A stretch of DNA of 32,228 nucleotides from Gelidibacter algens (GCF_001678675.1 NZ_LZRN01000045.1:6-32233), one strand, 5' to 3'; positions 16,401-23,790 are shown, counted from the stretch's first letter. Program-made: numbers and translations. The notes: generated from the sequence alone by a model not told the origin.

Positions 16401-16634
16401 ATGAGATTGGTACCGGGACTTCGTGGCCGTTTTGGTTTTAACTTGGCTTCAATTATTGCATTTGCCAGCATTATGATGACCTATTTTGGTGTGAATTTCT
16501 ATCTTTCAGGACTTCATGCTTACGCTAGTGGTGATCAAATAGTGAGCTTGCAGTTTATTGCTATAACTGTAGGGGTTGTTGCCATCTTAGGCTTTTTCGC
16601 TTACCGTAAATATGCTGTCTATTATAAAAAATAA
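13437..16634 (+). CDS. ccsBA: Fused cytochrome c assembly protein CcsBA
   Basis: This 1065-residue inner-membrane protein is the one-piece system II haem exporter and cytochrome c synthase. The N-terminal third is ResB/CcsB-like, with helices near residues 10-30, 55-70 and 75-95 and a large periplasmic domain to about 430, followed by another helix. The C-terminal part is CcsA: HTAGLGVRWYLSGHAPW (about 806-822) has one conserved His, HVAVIVMSYGPFALG (about 889) another, and WGRYWGWDPKETW (about 961) is the haem-binding WWD motif. At the join, MLEKVKKQKSKVITILFLAF (466 onward), ending GFSQ and followed by a His-rich DDGHGHD, looks like a buried secretion signal. I start at 13437 because the N-terminus from there (QKRLANILFSTRLTATLF) is family-like. 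Confidence 0.92.
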   Translation: MQKRLANILFSTRLTATLFVVFAIAMAVGTFLDANEETSPTPYTRHLIYNAWWFEGIMLIFMINFIGNMFRYRLLRWKKWATLTIHLSFILIIFGAFITRYIGFEGMMAIREGESENQFLSQKTFVTAYIDGDFMVDGMAQRKIIEREVDFSYRLDNEFKVEADYNNVPVTIELEKFIKGAETDVIPDESGESYLKLVEAGEGQPHNHFLKSGEVQNLHNVLVALDKPTPGAINITSTPGGLTIESPYEGTYMTMATRATGTLVKDSIQPLVLRSRYVIGNMAMVFPKPMVKGVFDVVKKSEILKGDEDGVVMKVTVNGETKRVNILGGPYKNNPFEQVQFGNLEIAIKYGSKLIELPFEVKLNDFIAQKFPGTEKSYSSYESKVTVLDKEQGDFDYHIYMNNILDHRGYRFFQASFDPDEKGTILSINHDFWGTWVTYIGYFLLYLALMAILFDRNTRFADLNRMLEKVKKQKSKVITILFLAFTTIGFSQTETHSQDDGHGHDRPSKTQIDSVLRANITPKEHADKFGRLVVQDYSGRMMPMDTYASEILRKLSKHDTYEEFDANQIMLSIQESPLLWYNVPIIYLAPKKADTIRSIIGAPLDKKYVAFIDFFTENGTYKLEPYLNEAYRAQVPNGSQKEFKEADQRVNLLHNALEGLAMKIFPVPNDDNNKWISSKEFREGNYREKMEDSLLANFVNNGFSAYLLTLNKAKQDGDFSQAENVLNGIKKTQEKYGSEVMLSDKKITTEIAYNKYDIFKNLFSWYMYAGTLMFILLIIQIFNGKYKFINVSVKVFAFVILGLFIVHTAGLGVRWYLSGHAPWSDAYESMIYVAWATMFFGLAFGRKSDLTLASTAFVTSIILMVAHWNWMDPAISTLQPVLDSYWLMIHVAVIVMSYGPFALGLILGTVSLILMVCTTKNNKDKMLLSIKELTLINEMALTVGLVLLTIGNFLGGMWANESWGRYWGWDPKETWALISIMVYAFVIHMRLVPGLRGRFGFNLASIIAFASIMMTYFGVNFYLSGLHAYASGDQIVSLQFIAITVGVVAILGFFAYRKYAVYYKK

Positions 16635-16656
16635 AAACTAGATTTGTCAATACAGT

Positions 16657-16694
16657 ATTGCAGCCATAAACACTTTGTTTGTGGCTGTTGCAAT
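16657..16694. other. Long hairpin between ccsBA and mscL
   Basis: ATTGCAGCCATAAACA (16657-16672) pairs with TGTTTGTGGCTG and GCAAT (16676-16694): 12 bp with one G-T pair, a 3-nt bulge, then 4 more bp, around a CTT loop. No T-run follows, so it is not a textbook terminator. It could end ccsBA transcription, protect an mRNA end or act on mscL, whose start is 50 nt downstream. Confidence 0.6.
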
Positions 16695-16744
16695 TTAGAC
16701 CGACAGAAAACAATGTTATCATTCAACAAGTAAACCTTAAAGAG

Positions 16745-17191
16745 ATGGGGATTTTTAAAGAATTTAAAGAATTTGCCGTAAGAGGAAATATGATGGATAT
16801 GGCCATTGGCATCATCATTGGGGCGTCCTTTAATAAAGTCATTGATGTTTTGGTTAAAAAAGTTTTGATGCCACCGTTGTCGTTAATGACTGATGGTTTA
16901 AAATTCCAGGATAAGCGTTTTATTTTGAGAGAGAGAATGACAGATGCGGCTGACCAATTGATTGCCGATGAAGTAGCTATTGGTTATGGGGAACTTTTTG
17001 AAGCGTCCATGGATTTTTTGATTATCGGGTTTACCGTGTTTATAGTGGTCAGATTCTTGAACAGTATCAAAAACAAAGCACAGGATCCAAAAGATAAATC
17101 CGTTAAGACACCAAAGGATATTGAATTACTATCACAACTTACAGAGTTGATGGAAGAGCAAAATCAACTTTTGAAAAAGCAGAAGCAATAA
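16745..17191 (+). CDS. mscL: Large-conductance mechanosensitive channel MscL
   Basis: This 148-residue protein is MscL, which forms a pentameric pore that opens near lytic membrane tension to release solutes after hypo-osmotic shock. The N-terminus FKEFKEFAVRGNMMDMAIG is the amphipathic S1 helix entering the first membrane helix (IIIGASFNKVI), and FLIIGFTVFIVVRFLN is the second. The C-terminal LSQLTELMEEQNQLLKK is the helical bundle. The periplasmic loop between the helices is slightly longer than in E. coli. The start at 16745 removes 22 residues without family character from the open frame. It is preceded by the hairpin at 16657-16694; the 189 bp behind it, towards the convergent kinase gene, shows no gene or clear terminator. 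Confidence 0.94.
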   Translation: MGIFKEFKEFAVRGNMMDMAIGIIIGASFNKVIDVLVKKVLMPPLSLMTDGLKFQDKRFILRERMTDAADQLIADEVAIGYGELFEASMDFLIIGFTVFIVVRFLNSIKNKAQDPKDKSVKTPKDIELLSQLTELMEEQNQLLKKQKQ

Positions 17192-17380
17192 AAGGTAATA
17201 TTTTTCTTGGGTTTGAGTTAAGGATGAAATTGATTTGATGTCCAATTCAGAAAATATAGGAACAAACAAAAGGAGCATTTCACTTAAAGCAGTATATTGA
17301 TGAAGCGATATTTATGATGAAGAAACTCTGAGGAATCTCAAGCAGGTTTGATTTGATGAGCAATGAAACTGGTTTTGAGG

Positions 17381-18361
17381 TTAAGATACTTTCTCCATAT
17401 TATTGTATGCCATCCAAGATTTTAGTCGTGCTACATGAAACATTTTGAGATAATTTTCGGTTAAAAAGATATTTGACCAATCAAATCGTTGTGCTTGGAC
17501 GCCCATATAAAAAACATAAACGGCCAATCCTGCTTTAGGAATCAAATTCAATTCATGAGATGATAAAGGTCTGACAGTGTGATATCCTTCTAAAAAATGG
17601 TTCACTTTTAATTCGTATTCGTGCTTGTCAGGTTCGATGTGAAATAATTGTTTGCAAAAATACCCAACATCTAATATTTGTGCACCATTCCCACAAAAAT
17701 CAAAGTCGAAAAGTGTAATGTCATTCTCATCGGTCACAGCCATGTTATCATACCAAATATCCATATGGACAACCCCAATCCTGGTGTTTTCAAAATCACT
17801 TTTTTGAAAGAACGCACCAATCTCTTTTATGAATTCCATTTCTGGCAATTTCTCTGAAAAGTATGGTTGGAGATGATGATAAGGCAATTCTATGAGTGTT
17901 TCTCTGTCATAAGAAATTCGGTTGATCGTTTTGTTTGAAGTTGCCTTATGAAAATTTGCCATAAAAGAACCAATAGAAAAGCAAGTCTCCTTGTCCATAA
18001 ATCTGATTTTTTCTCCTTCTGCAAAAGAAAAAACGACGAGATGTCTGATCCCTTCTGGAGCATTCATCTCTTGAATGAATTCTCCATTTATATCTTGAAT
18101 AGGATACGAAACATTTAAGTTAGTATCCTTTAACAAATTTAAAAGCTTGATTTCTTCTGTAATTTCAGATTTTGACCTCCAGTCGTGGCTATAAACTCTT
18201 ATAACGTATGCCTTTTCAGTGTTAGAAATAAAATAGGTGTGGTTCATTCCCGTCCTGAATAATTTGCAGACGTAATTGGAGGTAAGTCCGTATTGTGCTA
18301 TAACAAACTCGCCCAATTCAGTTTGTGATAGAATTGAAGCTGTTACTTGAAAAGTTGACAT
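17381..18361 (-). CDS. APH-type phosphotransferase (kinase-like)
   Basis: This 326-residue protein has the aminoglycoside phosphotransferase/choline kinase fold. The catalytic loop is VHMDIWYDN (198-206: His199, Asp201, Asn206), and the metal-binding LFDFDF follows at 217-222. The N-lobe includes YVIRVYSHDW, where Arg replaces the usual Lys-type strand pattern. The substrate may be an amino alcohol, a sugar or homoserine; nothing in the sequence decides it, and antibiotic resistance should not be assumed. It lies 39 bp after the HAD phosphatase in the same direction and probably shares its transcript. It is convergent with mscL. Confidence 0.85.
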   Translation of the reverse strand: MSTFQVTASILSQTELGEFVIAQYGLTSNYVCKLFRTGMNHTYFISNTEKAYVIRVYSHDWRSKSEITEEIKLLNLLKDTNLNVSYPIQDINGEFIQEMNAPEGIRHLVVFSFAEGEKIRFMDKETCFSIGSFMANFHKATSNKTINRISYDRETLIELPYHHLQPYFSEKLPEMEFIKEIGAFFQKSDFENTRIGVVHMDIWYDNMAVTDENDITLFDFDFCGNGAQILDVGYFCKQLFHIEPDKHEYELKVNHFLEGYHTVRPLSSHELNLIPKAGLAVYVFYMGVQAQRFDWSNIFLTENYLKMFHVARLKSWMAYNNMEKVS

Positions 18362-18400
18362 TGGGTTAATTATTTTTCAAAAGGGAATGTATAATACCTG

Positions 18401-19078
18401 TTACTTGTCTGCAAGAACAGGATTAAAGTGTTCTGAAATGCTGTGATATGCAAGGTCCTTAAAATGACTTACTACCAAATCAGCGTGTTTATAATCTTGA
18501 TCTTGAGAATGCAGACTGTCATATCCTACGCAAAAAATCCCGGCATCTATGGCGGCTTTAATGCCATTTGTAGAGTCTTCAATAACCATACATTCATGAC
18601 GCTCATGGCCTGAAGCCAAAGCGGCTTTCTCAAAAATTTCAGGATGTGGCTTGGAGGCTTTTAAATCGGCACCACTCAGTTTCGCCACAAAATAAGAGTC
18701 CAAATTGAAACGTTCAAAAATGTTGTTGATATTGTCCATTGAGGCGGAAGAGGCCAACACCAAGGTCAACCCGTTGTTATGGTAATCTTTGATCAGGTCT
18801 AAAACACCCGGCAAAAGATCTAAGGCATCATCGTTTTCAAACAAGTATTTAAAATGGTCTCGTTTAAGCTCTACTAAAGTGTGAGGCCCCAGTGGTAACT
18901 TAAAATGATCCACTAAAATTTCACAAATAGCTCTGGTGGATTGTCCTGTAAAAGACGCATAGAGTGTTTCTGAAACGTCAATATTAACGTCATCAAACAT
19001 GAGGTGGTAGGCTTTGCGATGTAAGGGTTCAGTGTTCACGATAACACCGTCCATATCGAATAATACGGCTTTGAGCAT
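18401..19078 (-). CDS. HAD hydrolase, beta-phosphoglucomutase-like
   Basis: This 225-residue cytoplasmic enzyme belongs to HAD subfamily IA. Motif I is FDMDGVIVNTEPLH (Asp8 nucleophile, Asp10 acid/base), followed by a helical cap domain (about 16-80). LVLASSAS is motif II, KASKPHPEIF holds the motif III Lys, and MVIEDSTNGIKAA is motif IV. The EPLH start and the cap resemble beta-phosphoglucomutases and 2-deoxyglucose-6-phosphate-type phosphatases, but a small sugar-phosphate phosphatase is as likely. It is first of a probable two-gene unit with the APH-type kinase. The 259-bp divergent gap to the next plus gene shows no riboswitch I can recognise. Confidence 0.88.
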   Translation of the reverse strand: MLKAVLFDMDGVIVNTEPLHRKAYHLMFDDVNIDVSETLYASFTGQSTRAICEILVDHFKLPLGPHTLVELKRDHFKYLFENDDALDLLPGVLDLIKDYHNNGLTLVLASSASMDNINNIFERFNLDSYFVAKLSGADLKASKPHPEIFEKAALASGHERHECMVIEDSTNGIKAAIDAGIFCVGYDSLHSQDQDYKHADLVVSHFKDLAYHSISEHFNPVLADK

Positions 19079-19337
19079 TTGGAAAGTAATTTGTTAATAG
19101 CAGCACGAATATAAGGGAAATGGCCTAAAATCCCTAAAATAGGATTTAAAGTTTTACTTATTTTTTAAGCTTACGTCTTTTTTATGAGGCGCTTGCAGTG
19201 TCATGCAGGTTTTCTAAACTTGAAGCGCGTGTTACAATAATTTCCTTTTGAAACTCACCCTCTTATTTTTTCTTTAAAAAGCAGGCTTTAATTCGTCTAA
19301 TGTATAATCAATTATTTGTAATTTTAAACCGTACTAA

Positions 19338-20525
19338 ATGTCAGCTATCATGTCAAAAACAAAATACGGATTAAATACCATTTGCACCCATGTTGGTGAA
19401 ATCAAGGATGAACAGTTTAAAGGCGCGGTGTCGCCTATTTATATGTCAACTTCTTATGAGTTTGATGGGGTTGATGTCAAACGGTATCCACGCTATTTCA
19501 ATACGCCGAATCAAGAGTATTTATCAAAAAAAATTGCAGCGCTTGAGCATGCTGAGGCAGGAATGATTTTTGGAAGCGGTATGGCGGCAATCAGTACCGT
19601 ATTTCTGGCTTTTTTAAAACATGGCGACCATATTGTGGTCCAAAATACACTATACGGAGGCACCAGTAACTTTATCAGAGAAGAGTTTCCGAAGTATGGT
19701 ATTGAGTTTACATTTACAAATGGGTATGAGGTGGCTGATTTTGAAGCTGCCATCCGTCCCAATACCAAACTGATCCATATAGAAACGCCTTCCAATCCTT
19801 TATTGACCATTACGGATATTAAAGGTGTGGCCGATTTGGCAAAATCAAAAAACGTGATCACTACTATTGATAATACGTTCGCAAGTCCTATAAATCAAAA
19901 CCCAATCGATTTCGGGATTGATATTGTCATGCATTCTGCCACAAAATATTTGGGAGGGCACTCTGATATTTTAGCAGGAGCGGTAGCTTGCAACCATGAA
20001 CATATGCATACTATCTGGAATGTGGCTAAGAATTTAGGCGGTAGCTTAAGTGACATGACCGTTTGGATGTTGGAACGCAGTATGAAAACCTTGGCCTTAC
20101 GTGTCAAGGCGCAAAATAGAAATGCGAAAAAAATAGCCAAATTTTTAGCAGGTCATGAAGATGTCAAAAACGTGTTTTATCCAGGACTTAAAACCCATCC
20201 GCAATATGATTTGGCAAAATCGCAGATGAAAGGTTTTGGGGGAATGATGTCCTTTGAATTGGCTGACGGATTGGATGCCATGAAATTTCAAAAGGAATTA
20301 AAATTGATCAAATCTTCAATGAGTTTGGCAGGTGTTGAGAGTACTGTATTATCTCCTCATAAAACATCCCATTCCTTACTGACGCAACAAGAGCGTGATG
20401 CTATCGGCGTAACTGATAATTTGATCCGTTTTTCTGTAGGTATTGAAACCAAGCAGGATTTAATAGATGATATTGAGCAGGCCATAAGTAAAGTGAAAGA
20501 TAAAAAGCTTCAGGCTCAAAATTAA
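19338..20525 (+). CDS. Cys/Met metabolism PLP-dependent enzyme
   Basis: This 395-residue enzyme is a trans-sulfuration family, fold type I PLP enzyme. MHSATKYLGGHSD holds the Schiff-base lysine, Lys203. The substrate loop YPRYFNTPNQEYL, the YGGTSNF stretch and the C-terminal STVLSPHKTSHS (family 'ESL..P..M.H') are present, though the usual Glu-Ser-Leu is changed to Glu-Ser-Thr. It could be a cystathionine gamma-synthase or -lyase, an O-acetylhomoserine sulfhydrylase or a methionine gamma-lyase; motifs alone do not decide. An ATG at 19350 gives an alternative start four residues in. It is followed at 44 bp by rlmF and then bshB1; cysteine supply and bacillithiol synthesis would make sense together. 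Confidence 0.9.
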   Translation: MSAIMSKTKYGLNTICTHVGEIKDEQFKGAVSPIYMSTSYEFDGVDVKRYPRYFNTPNQEYLSKKIAALEHAEAGMIFGSGMAAISTVFLAFLKHGDHIVVQNTLYGGTSNFIREEFPKYGIEFTFTNGYEVADFEAAIRPNTKLIHIETPSNPLLTITDIKGVADLAKSKNVITTIDNTFASPINQNPIDFGIDIVMHSATKYLGGHSDILAGAVACNHEHMHTIWNVAKNLGGSLSDMTVWMLERSMKTLALRVKAQNRNAKKIAKFLAGHEDVKNVFYPGLKTHPQYDLAKSQMKGFGGMMSFELADGLDAMKFQKELKLIKSSMSLAGVESTVLSPHKTSHSLLTQQERDAIGVTDNLIRFSVGIETKQDLIDDIEQAISKVKDKKLQAQN

Positions 20526-20569
20526 AGCTTGAAACCAAAAACAATAGAAACTTTAGAAACCTCCATAAT

Positions 20570-21463
20570 TTGCATAAAAACTCCCTTCATAATAAAAAGT
20601 ATGATTTTGATGCGCTCATAACTAACTATGATGCCTTAAAACCATTCGTATTTATAAATGATTTTCAGACCCAAACCATAGATTTTTCAAATCCTGAGGC
20701 AGTAAAGGCCTTAAACACAGCATTATTATTTACACATTACAAGGTTAAATTCTGGGAGTTTCCTGATGAGAATTTATGTCCGCCTATTCCAAGTCGCGCA
20801 GATTATATGCACCATTTAGCTGATTTACTAAGACGAAGCCATCTTGAAACAGATGTCAATGTGTTGGATGTGGGAACAGGGGCTTCTTGTATCTACCCAT
20901 TACTCGGCCATGCCATTTATAACTGGAATTTTGTAGGTACAGATATCGATGAAAAATCATTGCAAATAGCCCAAAAAATAATAGATAAAAACAATTTGGG
21001 CAATGCCATTACAGTGCGCTTTCAAAATGATTACCAGCATATTTTAAAAGGAATTCTTAAACCTTCAGACAAATTTACGGCGGCTGTGTGCAATCCGCCA
21101 TTTTTTAAAAGTCAAACCGATGCTCTTGAAGCTACCAAAACAAAACTGAAAGGTTTGGGGAGACAAAGCGATAACGTGGTGCGAAACTTCAGCGGGACAC
21201 CAACAGAGTTGTGCTATGCAGGTGGAGAGAAAGCCTTTTTGCACAATTATTTATATGAAAGTTCACACTACAAGAAACAGTGCTTTTGGTTTACAAGTTT
21301 GGTGTCTAATGTCAGCCATGTAAAATCTATGGACGCATCCTTAAAAAAATTGGGAGCTACGGATTTTCAAGTTTTAGATATGATCCAAGGCAACAAAGTA
21401 AGTAGAGTAGTGGCTTGGACATTTTTAACCAAGGCAGAACAAGGGGACTGGACAAAAAATTAA
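20570..21463 (+). CDS. rlmF: 23S rRNA (adenine(1618)-N6)-methyltransferase RlmF
   Basis: RlmF methylates N6 of A1618 in 23S rRNA using S-adenosylmethionine. The N-terminal signature (HNKKYDFDALITNY, then NPEAVKALNTALL), the cofactor loop DVGTGASC (100-107) and the catalytic NPPF (175-178) identify it; 297 residues is normal. There is no ATG at the right place: the first usable codon is TTG at 20570, and the reading LHKNSLHNKKYD aligns with the LHPRN-HHSRYD start region of E. coli RlmF, so a TTG start is likely. The gene lies 44 bp after the PLP enzyme and 4 bp before bshB1, in one transcription unit. Confidence 0.93.
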   Translation: MHKNSLHNKKYDFDALITNYDALKPFVFINDFQTQTIDFSNPEAVKALNTALLFTHYKVKFWEFPDENLCPPIPSRADYMHHLADLLRRSHLETDVNVLDVGTGASCIYPLLGHAIYNWNFVGTDIDEKSLQIAQKIIDKNNLGNAITVRFQNDYQHILKGILKPSDKFTAAVCNPPFFKSQTDALEATKTKLKGLGRQSDNVVRNFSGTPTELCYAGGEKAFLHNYLYESSHYKKQCFWFTSLVSNVSHVKSMDASLKKLGATDFQVLDMIQGNKVSRVVAWTFLTKAEQGDWTKN

Positions 21464-21467
21464 ACAG

Positions 21468-22184
21468 ATGAAATTAGATATATTGGTGATAGGTGCCCAT
21501 CCTGATGACATAGAGCTAGGTTGTGGTGCTACTATTGCAAAGGAGGTACACAATGGCAAGAAAGTGGGCATTATTGATCTCACCCGTGGGGAATTGGGTA
21601 CACGAGGTACTGTAGAAACTAGAAAATCAGAAGCGGAAGAAGGTGCCAAAATATTAGGCGTTGCTGTGAGGGAAAATATGGGGTTTGCTGATGGGTTTTT
21701 CTTAAATGATAAAGCACATCAACTGCAGCTTATTGCAATGATCAGAAAATACCAACCTGAAATGGTGCTGTGCAATGCTATTGACGATCGGCATATTGAT
21801 CATGGCAAAGGCAGCCAATTGGTAAGCGATGCGTGTTTTTTGAGCGGACTGCTGAAAATTGAAACCGAATTGGACGGCAAAGTGCAAGTGCAATGGCGTC
21901 CAAAGTTTGTGTACCATTTTATCCAATGGAAAAATATTGAGCCAGACATCGTAGTAGATGTTACTGGATTTATAGATAAGAAGATTGAAGCTGTTAGGGC
22001 CTATAAAACGCAATTCTTTGACCCTGAGAGCAAAGCGCCAGAAACGCCAATCAGCAGCAAAAACTTTACAGATAGTATCGATTACAGGGCCCGAGATTTA
22101 GGCCGATTGATAGGAACTGAACATGCTGAGGGTTTTACGGTAGAGCGTTACCCTGCAGTGAAAAGTTTATTTGATTTGGTGTAA
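21468..22184 (+). CDS. bshB1: Bacillithiol biosynthesis deacetylase BshB1
   Basis: BshB1 removes the N-acetyl group from GlcNAc-malate, the second step of bacillithiol synthesis, before BshC adds cysteine. This 238-residue cytoplasmic protein has the LmbE/PIG-L zinc site: AHPDD at 10-14 and DRHIDHGKG at 107-115. DLTRGELGTRGT (37-48) is typical of the BshB1 group. No signal peptide is present, unlike the large secreted PIG-L protein at 3894-6419. It is 4 bp after rlmF and so almost certainly co-translated. BshA and BshC are not in this window. No hairpin terminator is seen; the tRNA-His promoter follows within 20 bp. Confidence 0.93.
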   Translation: MKLDILVIGAHPDDIELGCGATIAKEVHNGKKVGIIDLTRGELGTRGTVETRKSEAEEGAKILGVAVRENMGFADGFFLNDKAHQLQLIAMIRKYQPEMVLCNAIDDRHIDHGKGSQLVSDACFLSGLLKIETELDGKVQVQWRPKFVYHFIQWKNIEPDIVVDVTGFIDKKIEAVRAYKTQFFDPESKAPETPISSKNFTDSIDYRARDLGRLIGTEHAEGFTVERYPAVKSLFDLV

Positions 22185-22202
22185 TTTTTTTATGAAAACG
22201 CT

Positions 22203-22232
22203 TTGTAAAAAGTAGTAAATAAATTACATTTG
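22203..22232 (+). promoter_or_regulatory. Promoter of tRNA-His
   Basis: TTG at 22203-22205 and TACATTTG at 22225-22232, with 19 bp between them, form a complete Bacteroidota promoter (TTG, about 19 bp, TAnnTTTG). Transcription would begin near 22238, about 22 nt before the tRNA, leaving a short leader for removal by RNase P. Confidence 0.7.
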
Positions 22233-22260
22233 CAATCGCATTTAAGGATGCGGCTACATG

Positions 22261-22334
22261 GTGGTTGTAGCTCAGTTGGTTAGAGCATCGGTTTGTGGTA
22301 CCGAGGGTCGCCGGTTCGAGCCCGGTCTTCCACC
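22261..22334 (+). tRNA. tRNA-His (anticodon GTG)
   Basis: D-stem GCTC/GAGC, anticodon stem TCGGT/ACCGA with loop TTGTGGT (anticodon GTG), and T-stem GCCGG/CCGGT around TTCGAGC are all well formed. A G at 22260 can supply the G-1 that is specific to tRNA-His, facing C73 at 22334. The acceptor stem GTGGTTG against CTTCCAC pairs at five of seven positions; the two inner T-T oppositions are odd. A full CCA tail is not encoded after C73, which suggests it is added enzymatically. The gene has its own promoter and terminator. Confidence 0.95.
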
Positions 22335-22343
22335 CAGAAATAC

Positions 22344-22374
22344 AAGCCTTCAAAGAAATTTGAGGGCTTTTTTT
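22344..22374 (+). terminator. Intrinsic terminator of tRNA-His
   Basis: AAGCCTTCAAA (22344-22354) pairs with TTTGAGGGCTT (22359-22369), one G-T pair, around a GAAA tetraloop, followed by a T-run to 22374. It lies 10 nt after the tRNA. Confidence 0.88.
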
Positions 22375-22476
22375 GTACACAGTGGGTGGTTTTATTCCAA
22401 AAAAAAAGATTTAAATGCACACTTCATTTTGAAATAACCCTCCCTTTTTGATGCACTCTATGATGATATATAAACA

Positions 22477-22497
22477 ATTGGCCGACCGTTCGCCAAT
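22477..22497. promoter_or_regulatory. Inverted repeat upstream of the 42-aa ORF
   Basis: ATTGGC, a bulged C, GA, loop CCGT, then TC and GCCAAT: eight base pairs with a single bulge. It is 40 bp upstream of the small ORF and could be an operator or a leader hairpin. It is G+C-richer than its surroundings. Confidence 0.4.
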
Positions 22498-22537
22498 AAG
22501 ATTACCGCAATTAGTATAACCCTCTTAAATAAAGAAG

Positions 22538-22666
22538 ATGAAAGATAAAATTGAAAAAGTCAGTAGTGCATTTGAATTGAAGGATAAGAACAAACCAAAG
22601 ATTTATACTTTGTTATTTGGTTTGATTTTGGGTGCAGCAATTGGTGCTACTGCATTTTATGTATAA
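22538..22666 (+). CDS. 42-aa membrane peptide
   Basis: This unlisted small ORF encodes 42 residues: a charged, probably amphipathic N-terminal half (MKDKIEKVSSAFELKDKNK) and one glycine/alanine-rich hydrophobic helix (LLFGLILGAAIGATAFYV) running to the C-terminus. GAAGATG at the start gives a weak purine-rich leader. The glycine spacing in the helix recalls YtxH-type and other small stress membrane proteins, which is only a resemblance. It stands alone, with an inverted repeat upstream and no gene within 300 bp downstream. The codon pattern (no rare stops, coherent helix) supports a real gene, but comparison is needed. Confidence 0.5.
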   Translation: MKDKIEKVSSAFELKDKNKPKIYTLLFGLILGAAIGATAFYV

Positions 22667-22995
22667 TTAGACATACTTGTAATTTAAGATAAGATCTAAT
22701 CGTGCTTAATTATATGATTGATAATTGGTGCAGTCATGCCAAAAATTATTACTGGATTAGTTTAGCATCTTCAGAAGTATCAATTTTCAAGGAATGAAAA
22801 ATAATAAAGAAACCATCAAATTTTCATAAAAATCTCAGACTTTAACACAGCTAGAATATAAGCACTCTCAATTTTTTATTCGAGTTAATTATCAGAGTGT
22901 TTATTGGTGAAATTGCAGCTCTGAATTTACTTAGTATTTAAAATTATAAAAAGATCATTTTAGCGCTTTCTATTCTGTTTGATGGATAAGAAGAT
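22667..22995. other. 329-bp A+T-rich gap, no gene seen
   Basis: No credible ORF, tRNA or recognised RNA is present. CACTCT and AGAGTG near 22861-22900 form an inverted repeat with a loop of about 25 nt, too loose to call. The gap separates a plus-strand small ORF from the end of a minus-strand gene. Confidence 0.5.
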
Positions 22996-23775
22996 TCAAA
23001 ATAACTCATTCAAAACCTTCGCTAATCTAATGCCTGCAATTTGCATTTGTGTGCGTGCGGTTTCTAAATATTTATAAGAATATTCGTAACGTAAATTTTC
23101 ACCAGGTGTCACAGAGTCATAAATAATTTCAGTCAGATTTTGGGTGTCATTGACCCAATCAATAACAGAGCCTTGTTGAAGGGCCTTGACTTGCGATTTT
23201 GTGATATATGTTGCGTTTTCGGCCAATTCGCTATAACTCATCCCAAAAGAATCAATCATTTGACTGTCCCACACCTTATGGAGATTGGAATCTTTAAACT
23301 GCCATTTTACTGTAATATCGTTGCCCCCACGATCTTCCTCAAGACCGATGTGCATAGGCTGGTGCAAATCACCCACCAAATGAATCAGCATTTTCAAATA
23401 AAAGGCTTTGTCCTCATCTGAAGCATTATCATCTTTAATGATGCGTACGCATTTCTCAATGCCGCTCACCAAATCGCCACTCGGATTTTTTTTGGAGGTT
23501 TCATAAGTCTCATCAAATGGCATATTGACATAATGCCAAACCCCAAATTCTTTAAAGCGTGGGTCTGATTTTATTTCATCACTAAAAGTAGAAACGAACG
23601 CCAAGGATTGATGGTTCAATAATTTTTTGAGATGACGTTTGGTTTTGTTGCTTGTATATTGATCTGCAATAGCGCCTACCACACGATGCCCCGTGGCACC
23701 CCATTTTTTAGCAGAATAACTGTGTGTATTGAAAAGTAACGCGGTAATTAAAAAGAGTAATGCAATTGGTCTCAT
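22996..23775 (-). CDS. Secreted S1/P1-type nuclease
   Basis: This 259-residue protein has a signal peptide (residues 1-20) and belongs to the zinc-dependent S1/P1 nuclease family, which cuts single-stranded DNA and RNA, often as a phosphate-scavenging or extracellular enzyme. WGATGHRVVG (about 25-34) contains the N-terminal Trp and His zinc ligands, HYVNMPF a further His, LIHLVGDLHQPMHIG the His/Asp core, GGNDITV the next conserved loop and LHKVWDS the last His/Asp ligands. In fungal P1 the Trp is residue 1 of the mature chain; here two Lys precede it, so the exact cleavage site matters. It starts 15 bp after the helicase stop and is probably in its operon. Confidence 0.92.
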   Translation of the reverse strand: MRPIALLFLITALLFNTHSYSAKKWGATGHRVVGAIADQYTSNKTKRHLKKLLNHQSLAFVSTFSDEIKSDPRFKEFGVWHYVNMPFDETYETSKKNPSGDLVSGIEKCVRIIKDDNASDEDKAFYLKMLIHLVGDLHQPMHIGLEEDRGGNDITVKWQFKDSNLHKVWDSQMIDSFGMSYSELAENATYITKSQVKALQQGSVIDWVNDTQNLTEIIYDSVTPGENLRYEYSYKYLETARTQMQIAGIRLAKVLNELF

Positions 23776-23790
23776 AATGCTAAAATGCTA

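Noticed and set aside
17381-18361. Antibiotic-resistance aminoglycoside phosphotransferase
   Set aside because: The APH fold is shared with many metabolic kinases; nothing here points to aminoglycosides, and no mobile element is near.
19079-19337. SAM riboswitch ahead of the sulfur amino acid enzyme gene
   Set aside because: I looked for SAM-I and SAM-II core motifs in this gap and saw none.
22135-22380. Minus-strand ORF of 81 residues over the tRNA
   Set aside because: It is the complement of tRNA-His and its terminator; the peptide (GLEPATLGTTNRCSNQL) is the well-known false product of antisense tRNA.
22861-22900. Terminator formed by CACTCT and AGAGTG
   Set aside because: The loop is about 25 nt, the stem only 6-7 bp and there is no T-run.
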